The translations under genes were made by a program, and so were the position numbers. Shown in pieces: positions 28,791-37,188 of a stretch of 64,000 nt of DNA. Within the stretch, counting starts at the first letter, position 1. Every line of letters starts with the position of its first letter. Below the pieces are notes generated by a model, which had not been told where the DNA came from, made no database searches, and worked only from the letters and a program-made list of their open reading frames with translations. Origin of the DNA: an uncultured bacterium (lineage in GTDB: Bacteria; Planctomycetota; Phycisphaerae; Phycisphaerales; SM1A02); the NCBI GenBank assembly GCA_903891095.1, contig CAITDI010000002.1:1-64000 (forward strand), read 5' to 3'.

Positions 28791-29468
28791 ATGACGACAG
28801 CGACCATCAAGACCGATTCACAGATCAAGACCGACGTGCTCAACGAGATGAAGTGGGACTCGCGCATCGACGAGACCGATGTCGGCGTGCAGGTGCGTGA
28901 AGGCATCGTCACCCTCGTCGGCACCGTCAACGTGTACGCCAAGAAGATCGCCGCCCGCGAGGCCGCGCATCGCGTGCACGGCGTGCTCGACGTCGTCGAC
29001 GAGCTGCAGGTCAAGGTCCCCGGCATCGGTGGCCGCACCGACACCGAGATCGCGCGCGCCGTGCGCGACGCGCTCGAGTGGGACGCGTTCGTGCCCGACG
29101 ACAAGATCACCTCGACCGTCTCGCTCGGCATCGTCACCATCGAGGGCCTCGTGCAGACCTGGATGCAGCGCGCCGACGCGGAGCGCGTGGTGCGTGGCCT
29201 GAGCGGCGTGCGGGGCGTGATCAACCAGATCTCCGTGGCCGCAAAGCCCGTCGATTCGACCAAGATCCGCAACGAGATCGAGGAAGCCCTCGAGCGCCAG
29301 GCCGAGCGCGAGGCGCGCCGCATCGGCGTGTCCGTCAAGGACGGCGTCGTCACCGTGACCGGCCGCATCCGCTCGTGGGCCGAGAAGAACGCGATCGACC
29401 GCGTGGTCGGATTCGCGCCGGGCGTGCGCCGCGTCGACGACCAGCTCGTCGTCGATCCGTACGCGTGA
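28791..29468 (+). CDS. Triple BON-domain protein
   Basis: Protein of 225 aa with three BON domains in tandem (about 10-75, 80-145, 150-225), each showing the G-x-V-x-L/V-x-G pattern (GIVTLVGTV, GIVTIEGLV, GVVTVTGRI) and a V-x-G-V hinge. There is no signal peptide with this start, so it is cytoplasmic, unlike OsmY. An in-frame ATG 28 codons upstream would add only low-complexity sequence. BON proteins bind phospholipid or stabilise membranes under osmotic or heat stress. It lies between the universal stress protein and Hsp20. Confidence 0.88.
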   Translation: MTTATIKTDSQIKTDVLNEMKWDSRIDETDVGVQVREGIVTLVGTVNVYAKKIAAREAAHRVHGVLDVVDELQVKVPGIGGRTDTEIARAVRDALEWDAFVPDDKITSTVSLGIVTIEGLVQTWMQRADAERVVRGLSGVRGVINQISVAAKPVDSTKIRNEIEEALERQAEREARRIGVSVKDGVVTVTGRIRSWAEKNAIDRVVGFAPGVRRVDDQLVVDPYA

Positions 29469-29499
29469 GGCGCGATGCGCATCGATCAGCCTGAAATCA

Positions 29500-29535
29500 C
29501 CGCGGCGCGGGCCGGAGTTCCGGTCCGCGCCGCGG
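29500..29535 (+). other. 16-bp GC-rich hairpin between BON and hsp20
   Basis: Arms of 16 bp (29500-29515 and 29520-29535) with one G-U pair and an AGTT loop. No T-tract follows, so it is not a classic terminator. It could be an attenuator, an mRNA stabiliser or part of a heat-shock leader; it ends 41 bp before the hsp20 ATG and does not cover its ribosome site. Confidence 0.55.
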
Positions 29536-29576
29536 AATCAAGACCGCACGCAAGCAAGCACAGGAAGGACACCAGC

Positions 29577-30068
29577 ATGAGCATGACCATGTGGAACAAG
29601 AACCCGATGATGGATGAACTCACCAGGACCCGCGAGGAGATGGACCGTCTCCTCGGCCGCTTTCTCACCGCGACTCCGCTGTCGTCGTTCGAGACGCGAT
29701 CGACGCGCCTCGAGGGCTGGATCCCCGCGATCGACGTGAGCGAGACCGACGAGGGCGTGGTGATCCGCGCCGAAGTCCCGGGCATCGCCGCGCGCGACCT
29801 CGAGATCACCGTGACCGGCAACATCCTCAACATCTCTGGCAAGAAGGAAGAGAAGGAAGAGGTCGACCAGGAGGACTTCTACCGCTGCGAGCGCCGCTTT
29901 GGCTCGTTCCGCCGCGTGATCGACCTGCCTGAGTCGATCGATCCCGAGCGCGTCACCGCCGACGTCGACAACGGCATCGTCACGATCCGCGTGGCGAAGA
30001 AGCCGGGCCTGCGTTCGCGCCGCGTCGAGGTCAAGCCCGCGGGCCGGCGCGTGCCGGTTCCTGGTTGA
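29577..30068 (+). CDS. Small heat-shock protein (Hsp20/alpha-crystallin)
   Basis: ATP-independent holdase of 163 aa. The alpha-crystallin domain runs from about 45 to 145 (WIPAIDVSETDEGVVIRAEV, then ISGKKEEKEE, FYRCERRFGSFRRVIDLPE). The C-terminal I-x-I-like anchor is not clear; the tail is Arg/Pro-rich (RRVPVPG). The ATG follows AGGAAGG by 9 nt. No CIRCE element is seen upstream; a large hairpin is. It belongs to the stress block. Confidence 0.95.
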   Translation: MSMTMWNKNPMMDELTRTREEMDRLLGRFLTATPLSSFETRSTRLEGWIPAIDVSETDEGVVIRAEVPGIAARDLEITVTGNILNISGKKEEKEEVDQEDFYRCERRFGSFRRVIDLPESIDPERVTADVDNGIVTIRVAKKPGLRSRRVEVKPAGRRVPVPG

Positions 30069-30123
30069 TCGCGACAACAGTCACACAAACCTGCGGAAAC
30101 CGCAGAGAACAAGGAGGGGCAGC

Positions 30124-30654
30124 ATGTCACCAGTGGCAACCACCACATCGATGCGCTCGCTCAAGGATCTGCTGATCGAGCAGGTCAACGAGCTGCATAC
30201 CGCGGAGACGCAATCGGAGACGGTCCTCAACAAGGTCGCTTCGGCAGCGTCGTCGCCCAAGCTCGCGGAGGCGATCCGCGCGCACATCGAGGAAACCAAG
30301 CACCACATGGAGCGCCTGGACCGCGTGCTCGGCGAGCTGGGCATCAAGCCCAAGCGCGCCGAAATGCACGGTTCGAAGGGCCTCCTCGAGGACTGCCTGG
30401 CGATCGCGGGTCGCTCGAAGGTCGACCCGCATGTCCGCGATGCGGCGATCATCGCCGCGATGCAGCGGCTCGAGCACGATGAGATCGCCGGCTACGGCTG
30501 CGCAAGGACCTGGGCTTCGCTGCTCGGGTTCCAGGCGTCGGCGTCGGAGCTGCTCAAGAGCCTGACCGAAGAGCGACGGTTCGATGAGAGCCTCTCGCGC
30601 ATGGCGGAGACGCTCAACAAGTCGGCGCTCGAGCCGATGGCAGCAGCCAGGTAA
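30124..30654 (+). CDS. Ferritin-like DUF892 (YciF-type) protein
   Basis: Four-helix ferritin-like protein of 176 aa, DUF892/YciE-YciF family, induced by stress in enterobacteria. The start SLKDLLIEQVNELHTAETQ, then AHIEETKHHMERLDRVL and AAMQRLEHDEIAGYGCARTW supply the Glu/His positions that could bind a di-iron centre. A very strong ribosome site (AAGGAGGGG at 30111-30119) precedes the ATG, and a small hairpin (30091-30105) lies just before that. A terminator follows at 30689, closing the stress block. Confidence 0.9.
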   Translation: MSPVATTTSMRSLKDLLIEQVNELHTAETQSETVLNKVASAASSPKLAEAIRAHIEETKHHMERLDRVLGELGIKPKRAEMHGSKGLLEDCLAIAGRSKVDPHVRDAAIIAAMQRLEHDEIAGYGCARTWASLLGFQASASELLKSLTEERRFDESLSRMAETLNKSALEPMAAAR

Positions 30655-30688
30655 TTGACGAGGCGGAGCTGGAGAAACGGGAAGAAGC

Positions 30689-30730
30689 AGGGGCGGAGTC
30701 GCGAGACTCTGCCCCTTCTTGTTTTGACCT
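30689..30730 (+). terminator. Rho-independent terminator after the DUF892 gene
   Basis: Twelve-bp arms (30689-30700 and 30705-30716, one G-U pair) with a GCGA tetraloop, followed by TCTTGTTTT. It ends the stress-block transcript. Confidence 0.85.
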
Positions 30731-30747
30731 TCTTGTTTTGACCTTGT
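30714..30747 (+). repeat. 14-bp tandem repeat overlapping the terminator tail
   Basis: Two exact copies of ccttcttgttttga plus a partial third. The first copy contains the T-rich tail of the terminator, so the tail itself has been duplicated. Confidence 0.85.
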
Positions 30748-30864
30748 CTTTCGGCCGCAGCCTGCGTTCGTTGCGCTCGCGGCGCGGGCGCATCCGCATC
30801 GCCGACGACCGGTGACGAACGCCCGATGCCTGCCCGCCGCGTCGCGATGTGAAGCTCGATGAAA

Positions 30865-30902
30865 CACACAGGCCGGATGGCTTGCGCCGTCCGGCCTGTG
30901 TG
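30865..30902 (-). terminator. Strong hairpin, likely terminator of the PCMT-esterase gene
   Basis: Arms of 16 bp (30865-30880 and 30887-30902, one G-U pair) with a 6-nt loop, 73 bp beyond the stop of the minus-strand gene at 30975. The minus-strand tail is short in T (TTTC), so termination may be imperfect. Confidence 0.6.
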
Positions 30903-30903
30903 C

Positions 30904-30960
30904 TTGGGTGGTTGTGAAACTTGGGTGGTTGTGAAACTTGGGTGGTCGTGAATTTTGGGG
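30904..30960. repeat. 17-bp tandem repeat, three copies
   Basis: Three copies of ttgggtggttgtgaaac (the third diverged) between the hairpin and the stop of the minus-strand gene. Period 17 and non-coding. Confidence 0.9.
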
Positions 30961-30974
30961 CCCTTGCCCCCGCC

Positions 30975-32984
30975 TCAGAGCCCGAACGGAAGCGTGTCCG
31001 GCGACGCGACCGCCGTGGGGATCTCCATCGCCTCGACGGCGTTGGTCTCGTCGATCCACACGAACTCGTCGAACTGACCGGGCAGCGTCGCCTGGAAGTA
31101 GTGGCTCACCAGCTCCGTGTCGGGCCGGTAGACCACGCCGATCGCGCGCTCGAGCCGCGGCTCGAGCAGCGCCACGCGCATGCCGAGCGAATGCGGCTTG
31201 CGCAGCGGCAGGAAGAACGCCTTCTTGCCGGTTTCGTGGCAGAGGTGCTCGTAGCTGTCGGGATGCGCGGGACGCACGACCTTGACCTCCATCGGGCCGT
31301 CCCAGTTGGTCGCGGCGGCGACGGTTCCGCGGTCGGTGCCGAAGCCGATCGCATACGCGCGATCGCCGAACTTCTCGCGCACGAGCTGCCCGAGGTTGAG
31401 CTCGCCGTGCATCGCCATCTCGGTCGCCGCGGCGTTGCCGATGTGCGAGTTGTGCGCCCAGACCACCGCGCGCGCGTCGGGACCGCGGTGCTCGAGCAGC
31501 GCAAGCAGCGTCTCGAACATGTGCCGGTCGCGCAGGTTCCACGACTCGCGCGCGCCGCGGTACATCGCGCGGTAGTACTTCTCCGCCTCGGTGATCACGG
31601 TCGCGTTGCGCGCGGCGTCGAAGAAGTTGTCGCCGTCGTCCTTGCAGTAGCGGAGGCGCTGCTCGAGCAGGTCGCGCAGCGTGCCGAGCGCCTGCCTCTC
31701 GCAGCCCTCGAGCTGGCCGACGGTGACGGCGCGCCCGTAGGTGCTGGGATCGCGCTCCCACGGCGTGAAGCATGCGTACATCTCGCGCGCACGCTCGGCA
31801 GCCGACGGATCGACGCGGTCGAGGTAGTCGAGCACGGCGCCGATCGAGTTGTTGAGGCTGTAGATGTCGAGGCCGTGCACGCTGGTGCGCTTGCTCCTGT
31901 CGTCGATGCAGCGGTTGCGCCGCTCGAGCCAGTCGACAAAGCACTGGAACTGCGTGTTGCGCCACATCCACGTTGGAAAGCGCGAGAACATCGGCTCGCG
32001 CAGCGGCATCGAGTCGAGCATGCGCACGCGCCGGTCGATCGCGGCGGCGTCGGGCCAGTCGGCCTCGAGCGCGACGATGTTGAAGCCCATGCGCGCGACA
32101 AGCGCTTCGGTGATGCGCGCGCGCAGGCGGTAGAACTCGGCGGTTCCGTGCGTGGCCTCGCCGAGGAGCACGATGCGCGCGTTGCCGATGCGCGCGAGCA
32201 TCGACTCGAGGCCGACCTTGTCGACCGAGTCGAACGGCTCGCACGATTCGCCGATCAGCGTCGCGAGCTTGGCGGTCTCGCGGACGCCGATGCGGATCGG
32301 GCGGCCAGCGCGTCGCGGCTCGACAGGCGCACCGTCGATCGCCCAGCCCTCGCTGCCGACGAGCGGGACGAACTGGACCTTGCCGAGCGACGAGCGCTCG
32401 TAGTGATCCTGCGAAGTGCGCACGATGAGGAGCAGCTCCTGCTGCCGCTGCTCGGCGCCCACGGGAATCACGAGTCGTCCGCCGATCGCAAGCTGCGAGA
32501 GCAGCGAGTGCGGGACCTCGGGTCCGCCCGCGGACACGATGATCGCGTCGAACGGCGCGCGGTCGGGCCAGCCGAGCGTTCCGTCTCCGTGCATCACATG
32601 CGCGTTCGCGCAGCCGATCGCCTCGAGTCGCGCGGCTGCGATGCTCGCGAGCGACTGATGCCACTCGATGCCGTAGACATCGGTCGCGAGCAGCGAAAGC
32701 AGCGCGCACACGTAGCCCGAACCCGTGCCGACCTCGAGCACTCGGTCGGTCGGCTTGATCTTGGCCGCGTCGAGCATGAGCGCGACGATGTACGGCTGCG
32801 AGATCGTCTGGCCTTCCTCGATCGGCAGCGGCGCGTCCTCGTAGGAGAGATCGTGGTAGCGGCCGGGTACGAACTTCTCCCGCGGGATCTTGTGGAACGC
32901 ACTGAGCAGGCGTTCCTCCTTGATCCCGCGCGCCATGATCTGCATCTCGACCATCGCGTCGCGGCGGTCCTTGAATGTCGGCAT
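30975..32984 (-). CDS. Protein-L-isoaspartate methyltransferase / erythromycin-esterase fusion
   Basis: Two-domain protein of 669 aa. Residues 1-215 are a protein-L-isoaspartate O-methyltransferase (PCMT), the enzyme that starts repair of damaged aspartyl residues: IPREKFVPG, SQPYIVALML, SAM motif VLEVGTGSGYV (82-92) and VSAGGPEVP. Residues 245-660 are an erythromycin-esterase-like (EreA/PF05139) domain with LLGEATHGTAEFY (E276, H279), ADWPDA and WAHNSHIGNA. The ATG (MPTFKDRRDAM) matches the usual PCMT start. The esterase superfamily has many members with unknown substrates, so macrolide resistance should not be assumed. A hairpin lies downstream. Confidence 0.92.
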   Translation of the reverse strand: MPTFKDRRDAMVEMQIMARGIKEERLLSAFHKIPREKFVPGRYHDLSYEDAPLPIEEGQTISQPYIVALMLDAAKIKPTDRVLEVGTGSGYVCALLSLLATDVYGIEWHQSLASIAAARLEAIGCANAHVMHGDGTLGWPDRAPFDAIIVSAGGPEVPHSLLSQLAIGGRLVIPVGAEQRQQELLLIVRTSQDHYERSSLGKVQFVPLVGSEGWAIDGAPVEPRRAGRPIRIGVRETAKLATLIGESCEPFDSVDKVGLESMLARIGNARIVLLGEATHGTAEFYRLRARITEALVARMGFNIVALEADWPDAAAIDRRVRMLDSMPLREPMFSRFPTWMWRNTQFQCFVDWLERRNRCIDDRSKRTSVHGLDIYSLNNSIGAVLDYLDRVDPSAAERAREMYACFTPWERDPSTYGRAVTVGQLEGCERQALGTLRDLLEQRLRYCKDDGDNFFDAARNATVITEAEKYYRAMYRGARESWNLRDRHMFETLLALLEHRGPDARAVVWAHNSHIGNAAATEMAMHGELNLGQLVREKFGDRAYAIGFGTDRGTVAAATNWDGPMEVKVVRPAHPDSYEHLCHETGKKAFFLPLRKPHSLGMRVALLEPRLERAIGVVYRPDTELVSHYFQATLPGQFDEFVWIDETNAVEAMEIPTAVASPDTLPFGL

Positions 32985-33028
32985 CGTGTGGTTCCTTGTT
33001 GGTGTGTCGTGGACGGTGCTGCGGCGGT

Positions 33029-33574
33029 TCAGTCGACCTTGGCCGACGCGATCGCGGTCAGGCGCGCGACCTCGGTGTGCACCAGCGGCGCCTCGGGCTT
33101 GCAGAGCGCCGCGGCAAGCGTGCGCACCGTCGGATGCGCGGCGACCTCGCCTGCGCGCAGTCCGCAGATCTCGCCGCGGCAGAGCTCGATGTTGCGCAGC
33201 GTGGGATTGCTCGGCGCGTGGAGATGCGCCAGCTGCTCGCGCAGGAATCCGAGGAACTTCGGCGCGACGAACACCAGCGTCGGGATCTCCGGGCTCTTGC
33301 GCGCGATCGAGTCGATCCAGATCGCGACGTCGCGCGCGAACCGGCGCATGAGCTCCTCGGACTCGTGTCCGAAGCCCGCGACGCTCTGATGAGCGCCCTT
33401 GCTCGCGCCCATGCCGAGCTTCGATGGCCGCTGGTGCTCGTGCACGTCGCGCCAGGTGTTGGGGATCACCGAATGCTCGTGAAGGCGCAGCCGTGCGGGC
33501 AGCTCCATCGTTCCCGTGAAGAGCGTTGCGCTGCGGGAATCACATGCTGCGATCTGAACTGGTCGCGAGGTCAT
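33029..33574 (-). CDS. baeRF12 / host-attachment-protein-like protein
   Basis: Protein of 181 aa resembling the bacterial release-factor-like family 12 (older name host attachment protein, PF10116). Seen: the opening strand PVQIAACDSRSATLFTG, the long middle loop, ESEELMRRFARDVAIWIDSI and LVFVAPKFLGFLREQL, the pattern of this family. The Gly-Gly-Gln release motif is not present. A good ribosome site (GGAGGAG) is 9 nt upstream of the ATG. The family is linked to translation stress but its role is open. It lies just upstream of the PCMT-esterase gene on the same strand. Confidence 0.65.
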   Translation of the reverse strand: MTSRPVQIAACDSRSATLFTGTMELPARLRLHEHSVIPNTWRDVHEHQRPSKLGMGASKGAHQSVAGFGHESEELMRRFARDVAIWIDSIARKSPEIPTLVFVAPKFLGFLREQLAHLHAPSNPTLRNIELCRGEICGLRAGEVAAHPTVRTLAAALCKPEAPLVHTEVARLTAIASAKVD

Positions 33575-33821
33575 CGGTCATCTCCTCCAAGGTGAGGTTT
33601 GTCGTGAGAGTGAATTGCGGGGGTTGCGCGTGCGCCTGCGGATCACGGAGCAATTGGCCGAGATGCGCCTCCGCCTCCAGCCGGTTGAGCAGGGGGTTCC
33701 CGCCGAATCGCCTGCCGAGCTCGCGGGCGATGGCCTCGACGAGGCAATCGCTCAGATCGAGGCGGATTCTCGGGTTCGCCAGCGGCCGGACAATGCAATG
33801 CATGGTGTGCTCCGTTGCCAT
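33540..33821 (-). CDS. Small hypothetical protein overlapping the baeRF-like gene
   Basis: Candidate gene of 93 aa (MATEHTMHC). Residues 15-55 (RIRLDLSDCLVEAIARELGR, then RFGGNPLLNRLEAEAHLGQL) form an amphipathic helical pattern that looks like a real domain, while the last 30 residues are polar. The 3' 35 bp overlap the baeRF-like start in another frame, which would couple the two. An in-frame start upstream exists but adds His/Ala-rich sequence. The divergent kinase gene begins 166 bp away. No family recognised. Confidence 0.5.
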   Translation of the reverse strand: MATEHTMHCIVRPLANPRIRLDLSDCLVEAIARELGRRFGGNPLLNRLEAEAHLGQLLRDPQAHAQPPQFTLTTNLTLEEMTDDLATSSDRSM

Positions 33822-33986
33822 CTGAACGGCGTGTTCCGCGGCGACAGGCACATGATGGCGCGCGTGATGCGCAAAGCGACGGGGAAGCGTGCTTGACGCG
33901 AGGCAGGACGCGGAATCGTTGAAGGGGGAATTGTCCCCGTGCAAATTGCCTGTTGAAAACACCCTTGCTGACTTAGTCTGCGTTGC

Positions 33987-36092
33987 ATGTCGATCGCTCT
34001 CACCAACGGGAATTCCAGCGCAGGCGCGTCGCGCCAGTGCGCGGCGTCATCCGCGAAAAGCATCGCTCTCGCGGCTGAAATCTCCGCGCTCGGCGGCGAT
34101 GAACGCGCGATCGCGGCGCGCCTGGCCGAGGTTGAGATCGCGAGCGGGCTCGCCGCGATGACGCAGCTCAACTCGTTGTTCCGTGCGTTGTCATCCGCCG
34201 ATGCGCAAGGGGCCGTCGACGCCATAGCCGATGCCGCGATGCAGCTCGTCGGCTGCGCGGGAGTGCGCATCGTCGTCCGGTCCTGCTGTGGTCTCGTGTT
34301 CACGGGTGCGCAAGGCGTGGCCGAGGTGATCACGCGCGCGCTGGACGCGGCCGGGCTCGACGCGGGCGGATCAGATGCCGACCCGAGCGATGCCAGCGGC
34401 ATCCGTTCGTTTGACGTCGCCCGCGCGCCCGACCTCGCTGGAACGTTCCTGCAGGGATTGCTCCGCGAGCAGGCTTTCACGGCGGTGCACGCGTGCCGCG
34501 TGCCATTCGCGCAAGACCGATGCGCGGGCACTGTGCATGTGTTCTGCCGAGATGGCGCCGAGCTGCAGGGAACCGCCCGCCAGGTGCTCGCGACGCTCTG
34601 CTCGCGGCTGGCCTTCGGTCTCGAGTCGATCTGGGGCGTCGCCGAGGGACGCGGTCACGCGGCGCACCTGCGCGCGATCCTCGACAGCGCGCACGACTCC
34701 ATCATCTGCATCGATACGCGCGGCGTGGTGCAGTCGATCAACGCGACGACCACCAAGATGCTCGGCTACACCGCCGAGGATCTCGTCGGGCGAACGCTGG
34801 ATGTCATGATGTCGGACAGCGACAGCGACAAGATGCGCGCCGGGCTCGTGCGCTTTGCCGCGACGCGCGAGCGGCGCGTGACAGGCGCGCTGCGCGAGGT
34901 CGAGGTCCGCCGCAAGGACGGCACGGCGGTCACCATCGACCTCGCGGTCAACGAGATCGAGGGCGGACGGGGTTTCACGGGCATTCTCCGCGACATCTCG
35001 ACCCGCAAGCGCGTCGAGGCGCAGATGCGCGAGTCCGACCGTCTCGCCGCGATCGGCACGCTCGCCGCGGGGCTCGGCCACGACATGAGCAACATGCTCT
35101 TCCCGATCCGCGCGCACCTCAATGTGCTCGCCTCCAACGAAAAGCGCCTTCCGCGCGAACGCCGCGACATGCACATCGCCGAGATCCGCAGCGGCGTCAC
35201 CTATCTCCAGCATCTCGCCGACTCGCTGCACTTTCTCGCGATGGACCCCGACGCCGAGGGCGACGGCCTCGGCCTGACCGACCTCTGGACCTGGTGGCAG
35301 CAGACGGGCCCGCTCCTCAAGAACGCGCTTCGCCGCTCCGCCGATCTCGACGTCTCGATCGCGCTGGACCTGCCGCCGATCGTCGTTGCGCAGCACGCGC
35401 TGACCCGTGCGGTGCTCAACCTTCTCGTCAACGCGGGCGAGGCCATGCCCAAGGATCGCCCGCGCGAGCTGGCGAAGGTCGTGATCCGCGCTCACGCGGC
35501 GCCAGGCGGTGAGGCCGTCCTTCTCGAGGTCGCCGACAACGGCACAGGCATGACCGAAGAGGTCCGCCGTCGCGCCCTCGACATGTTCTTCACCACCAAG
35601 ACGCGCGGCATCGGCACTGGGCTCGGGCTTCCGCTCGTGCGCGGCGTGGTCGAGCGTACGGGCGGCTCGGTCGACATCGACTCGCGCGTCGGGCTCGGGA
35701 CGACGATCCGGCTGCGGCTCCCCATCGCCAAGGAGACGGAGGAGGAAGTCGGCCCCAGCGCCTGGGTCCAGATGTCCGACGGCCGCGCGGGGGCGATCGT
35801 GCGCGCTGCGCTCGAGGCGCGCGGCGTGACCATCGAGTCGGCCGCGCAGTTCGACGGCGTCGACATCCGCGTGGTCGACCGCGACCACATCTCCGTCGAG
35901 GAGGCCCGCCGCTGGATCGGCGTGCATCCCGCGCCGCACCTCGTCGTGATCGGCGCGCTGTCGCCCAACGAACGCCGCGAGCTCGCGGCCCTCGGCGTCA
36001 CGCTCGTACCAAACCATTCAGATCTCGCGGCCATCGAGGCAGGGCTCGACGCCGCGCTCGCACATCAGCAGAAGGAGCATGTCCATGACTGA
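33987..36092 (+). CDS. GAF/PAS sensor histidine kinase
   Basis: Cytoplasmic sensor kinase of 701 aa. A GAF-like domain (about 50-210) is followed by a PAS domain (about 226-345: ILDSAHDSIICIDTRGVVQS, MLGYTAEDLVGRTLD). The dimerisation/phosphoacceptor helix has GLGHDMSNML with H365. The ATPase domain shows NLLVNAGEAMP (N box), ADNGTGMTEE (G1) and GIGTGLGLPLV (G2). The last 110 residues look like a degenerate receiver-like domain (VQMSDGRAGAIVRAALEARG, LVVIGALSP) without a clear phospho-Asp. The 3' end overlaps the response regulator. No membrane helices, so the signal is internal. Confidence 0.92.
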   Translation: MSIALTNGNSSAGASRQCAASSAKSIALAAEISALGGDERAIAARLAEVEIASGLAAMTQLNSLFRALSSADAQGAVDAIADAAMQLVGCAGVRIVVRSCCGLVFTGAQGVAEVITRALDAAGLDAGGSDADPSDASGIRSFDVARAPDLAGTFLQGLLREQAFTAVHACRVPFAQDRCAGTVHVFCRDGAELQGTARQVLATLCSRLAFGLESIWGVAEGRGHAAHLRAILDSAHDSIICIDTRGVVQSINATTTKMLGYTAEDLVGRTLDVMMSDSDSDKMRAGLVRFAATRERRVTGALREVEVRRKDGTAVTIDLAVNEIEGGRGFTGILRDISTRKRVEAQMRESDRLAAIGTLAAGLGHDMSNMLFPIRAHLNVLASNEKRLPRERRDMHIAEIRSGVTYLQHLADSLHFLAMDPDAEGDGLGLTDLWTWWQQTGPLLKNALRRSADLDVSIALDLPPIVVAQHALTRAVLNLLVNAGEAMPKDRPRELAKVVIRAHAAPGGEAVLLEVADNGTGMTEEVRRRALDMFFTTKTRGIGTGLGLPLVRGVVERTGGSVDIDSRVGLGTTIRLRLPIAKETEEEVGPSAWVQMSDGRAGAIVRAALEARGVTIESAAQFDGVDIRVVDRDHISVEEARRWIGVHPAPHLVVIGALSPNERRELAALGVTLVPNHSDLAAIEAGLDAALAHQQKEHVHD

Positions 36093-36894
36093 GTCAAGCA
36101 CCATGATCGAGACCATCGAGACGGCGATTCCACGCGCCATCGCCCGCAAGAAGTCCTCCGAGGGCACGTCGCCGCTCGCCACGCAGCGCGACATCCCGCG
36201 CGCGACGGTGCGCGTCGTCTGCGTCGACGACCACTCGGTGCTCGTCGAGGGACTGCGCGCGCAGTTCGCCGTCGATGGGCAGATCAAGTGCGTCGCCGCG
36301 CTCACCTCGGCGGAGGACCTGATCGACACCGTCGCATCGCAGCGCCCCGACGTCGCGATCCTCGACATCGAGATGCCCGGCCCCGACGTGTTCGAGGTCG
36401 CAGACCGGCTCCGCCACCTGCATCCCGAGACGCGGTTCATCTTCCTCAGCGCGCACATCCGCGACGGCTTCCTTGCGTCGGCATATCGCTGCGGCGCGTC
36501 GGGCTACTTTGCCAAGGGCGACGACCTCGAGGAGATCGTCGACGGCATCAAGCGCGTCGCGCGCTGCGCCGAGGGAACCTTCGTGATGGGCTCCAAGGTC
36601 CGCGCGCGCTGCCAGCCGCCGAAGGGCCGAACCACCCGTGCGGGCGCGCTCGCCGCATCGAAGGCACCCGCGGGCGGTCCGCCGAAGACGCTGCTCGATT
36701 CGCTCACCCAGCGCGAGCTCGAGGTGCTGCGCCTGATCGGCAAGGGACTCTCGCGCGGCGAGATCGGCGAGGAACTCGCGCGCAGCCCCAAGACGATCGA
36801 CGGCCACCAGGAGCGCATCATGAAGAAGCTGCAGGTGTTCACGCGCGCGGAGCTCATGCGCTTCGCGATCCGCGAGGGGCTGGCGCAGGCGTGA
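36085..36894 (+). CDS. LuxR/NarL-type response regulator
   Basis: Two-component regulator of 269 aa, partner of the kinase at 33987-36092. The receiver domain has acidic pair CVDDHS (48-49), phospho-site D94 in AILDIEMPG, and FLSAH and YFAKGDD. After an Ala/Lys/Pro linker comes the LuxR helix-turn-helix: LTQRELEVLRLIGKGLSRGE and SPKTIDGHQERIMKKL. I prefer the ATG at 36085, because AAGGAG (36072-36077) is 7 nt upstream; the ATG at 36079 is too close to it. The start is inside the kinase gene, so the two are coupled. Confidence 0.93.
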   Translation: MTESSTMIETIETAIPRAIARKKSSEGTSPLATQRDIPRATVRVVCVDDHSVLVEGLRAQFAVDGQIKCVAALTSAEDLIDTVASQRPDVAILDIEMPGPDVFEVADRLRHLHPETRFIFLSAHIRDGFLASAYRCGASGYFAKGDDLEEIVDGIKRVARCAEGTFVMGSKVRARCQPPKGRTTRAGALAASKAPAGGPPKTLLDSLTQRELEVLRLIGKGLSRGEIGEELARSPKTIDGHQERIMKKLQVFTRAELMRFAIREGLAQA

Positions 36895-36915
36895 TGCATC
36901 CACGAACACCGCAGT

Positions 36916-36946
36916 GCGGCGTGCGACATGCGTGATCGCACGCCGC
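36916..36946 (+). terminator. Hairpin after the response regulator
   Basis: Perfect 10-bp arms (gcggcgtgcg at 36916-36925 and cgcacgccgc at 36937-36946), 22 bp past the stop. No T-tract, so it may be Rho-assisted or stabilise the 3' end. The rest of the 294-bp gap to 37189 shows no gene. Confidence 0.45.
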
Positions 36947-37188
36947 GCGGTGGTCGGGGACATCACGATTGCCCGTGGGAAACATGCGCGTTCGCGCGCA
37001 GTTGGTGGACTTCGAGGCGCACGCGATGGACTCGCGCGCCCGGACTTCTAGAGTCGAAGGTTGCAACAGCGGCGGCGCGCGCGTGCGCGCCGGACCGTGT
37101 CGGGCCCGCCAGCGGCGCGACTGCAGCGACCGTCGGCATCACGACCGATCGCATCCACCTCGCCATCCGCATTCCAAGGAGAGACAGC

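Noticed and set aside
29469-29576. Search for a CIRCE element before hsp20
   Set aside because: No TTAGCACTC-N9-GAGTGCTAA-like sequence; only the GC-rich hairpin is present.
30975-32250. Macrolide-resistance gene
   Set aside because: The EreA-like superfamily is broad and the domain here is fused to PCMT; nothing in the sequence shows macrolide as substrate.
30921-33389. Long plus-strand frame over the PCMT-esterase gene
   Set aside because: Antisense shadow; the minus-strand protein has full PCMT and EreA motifs.
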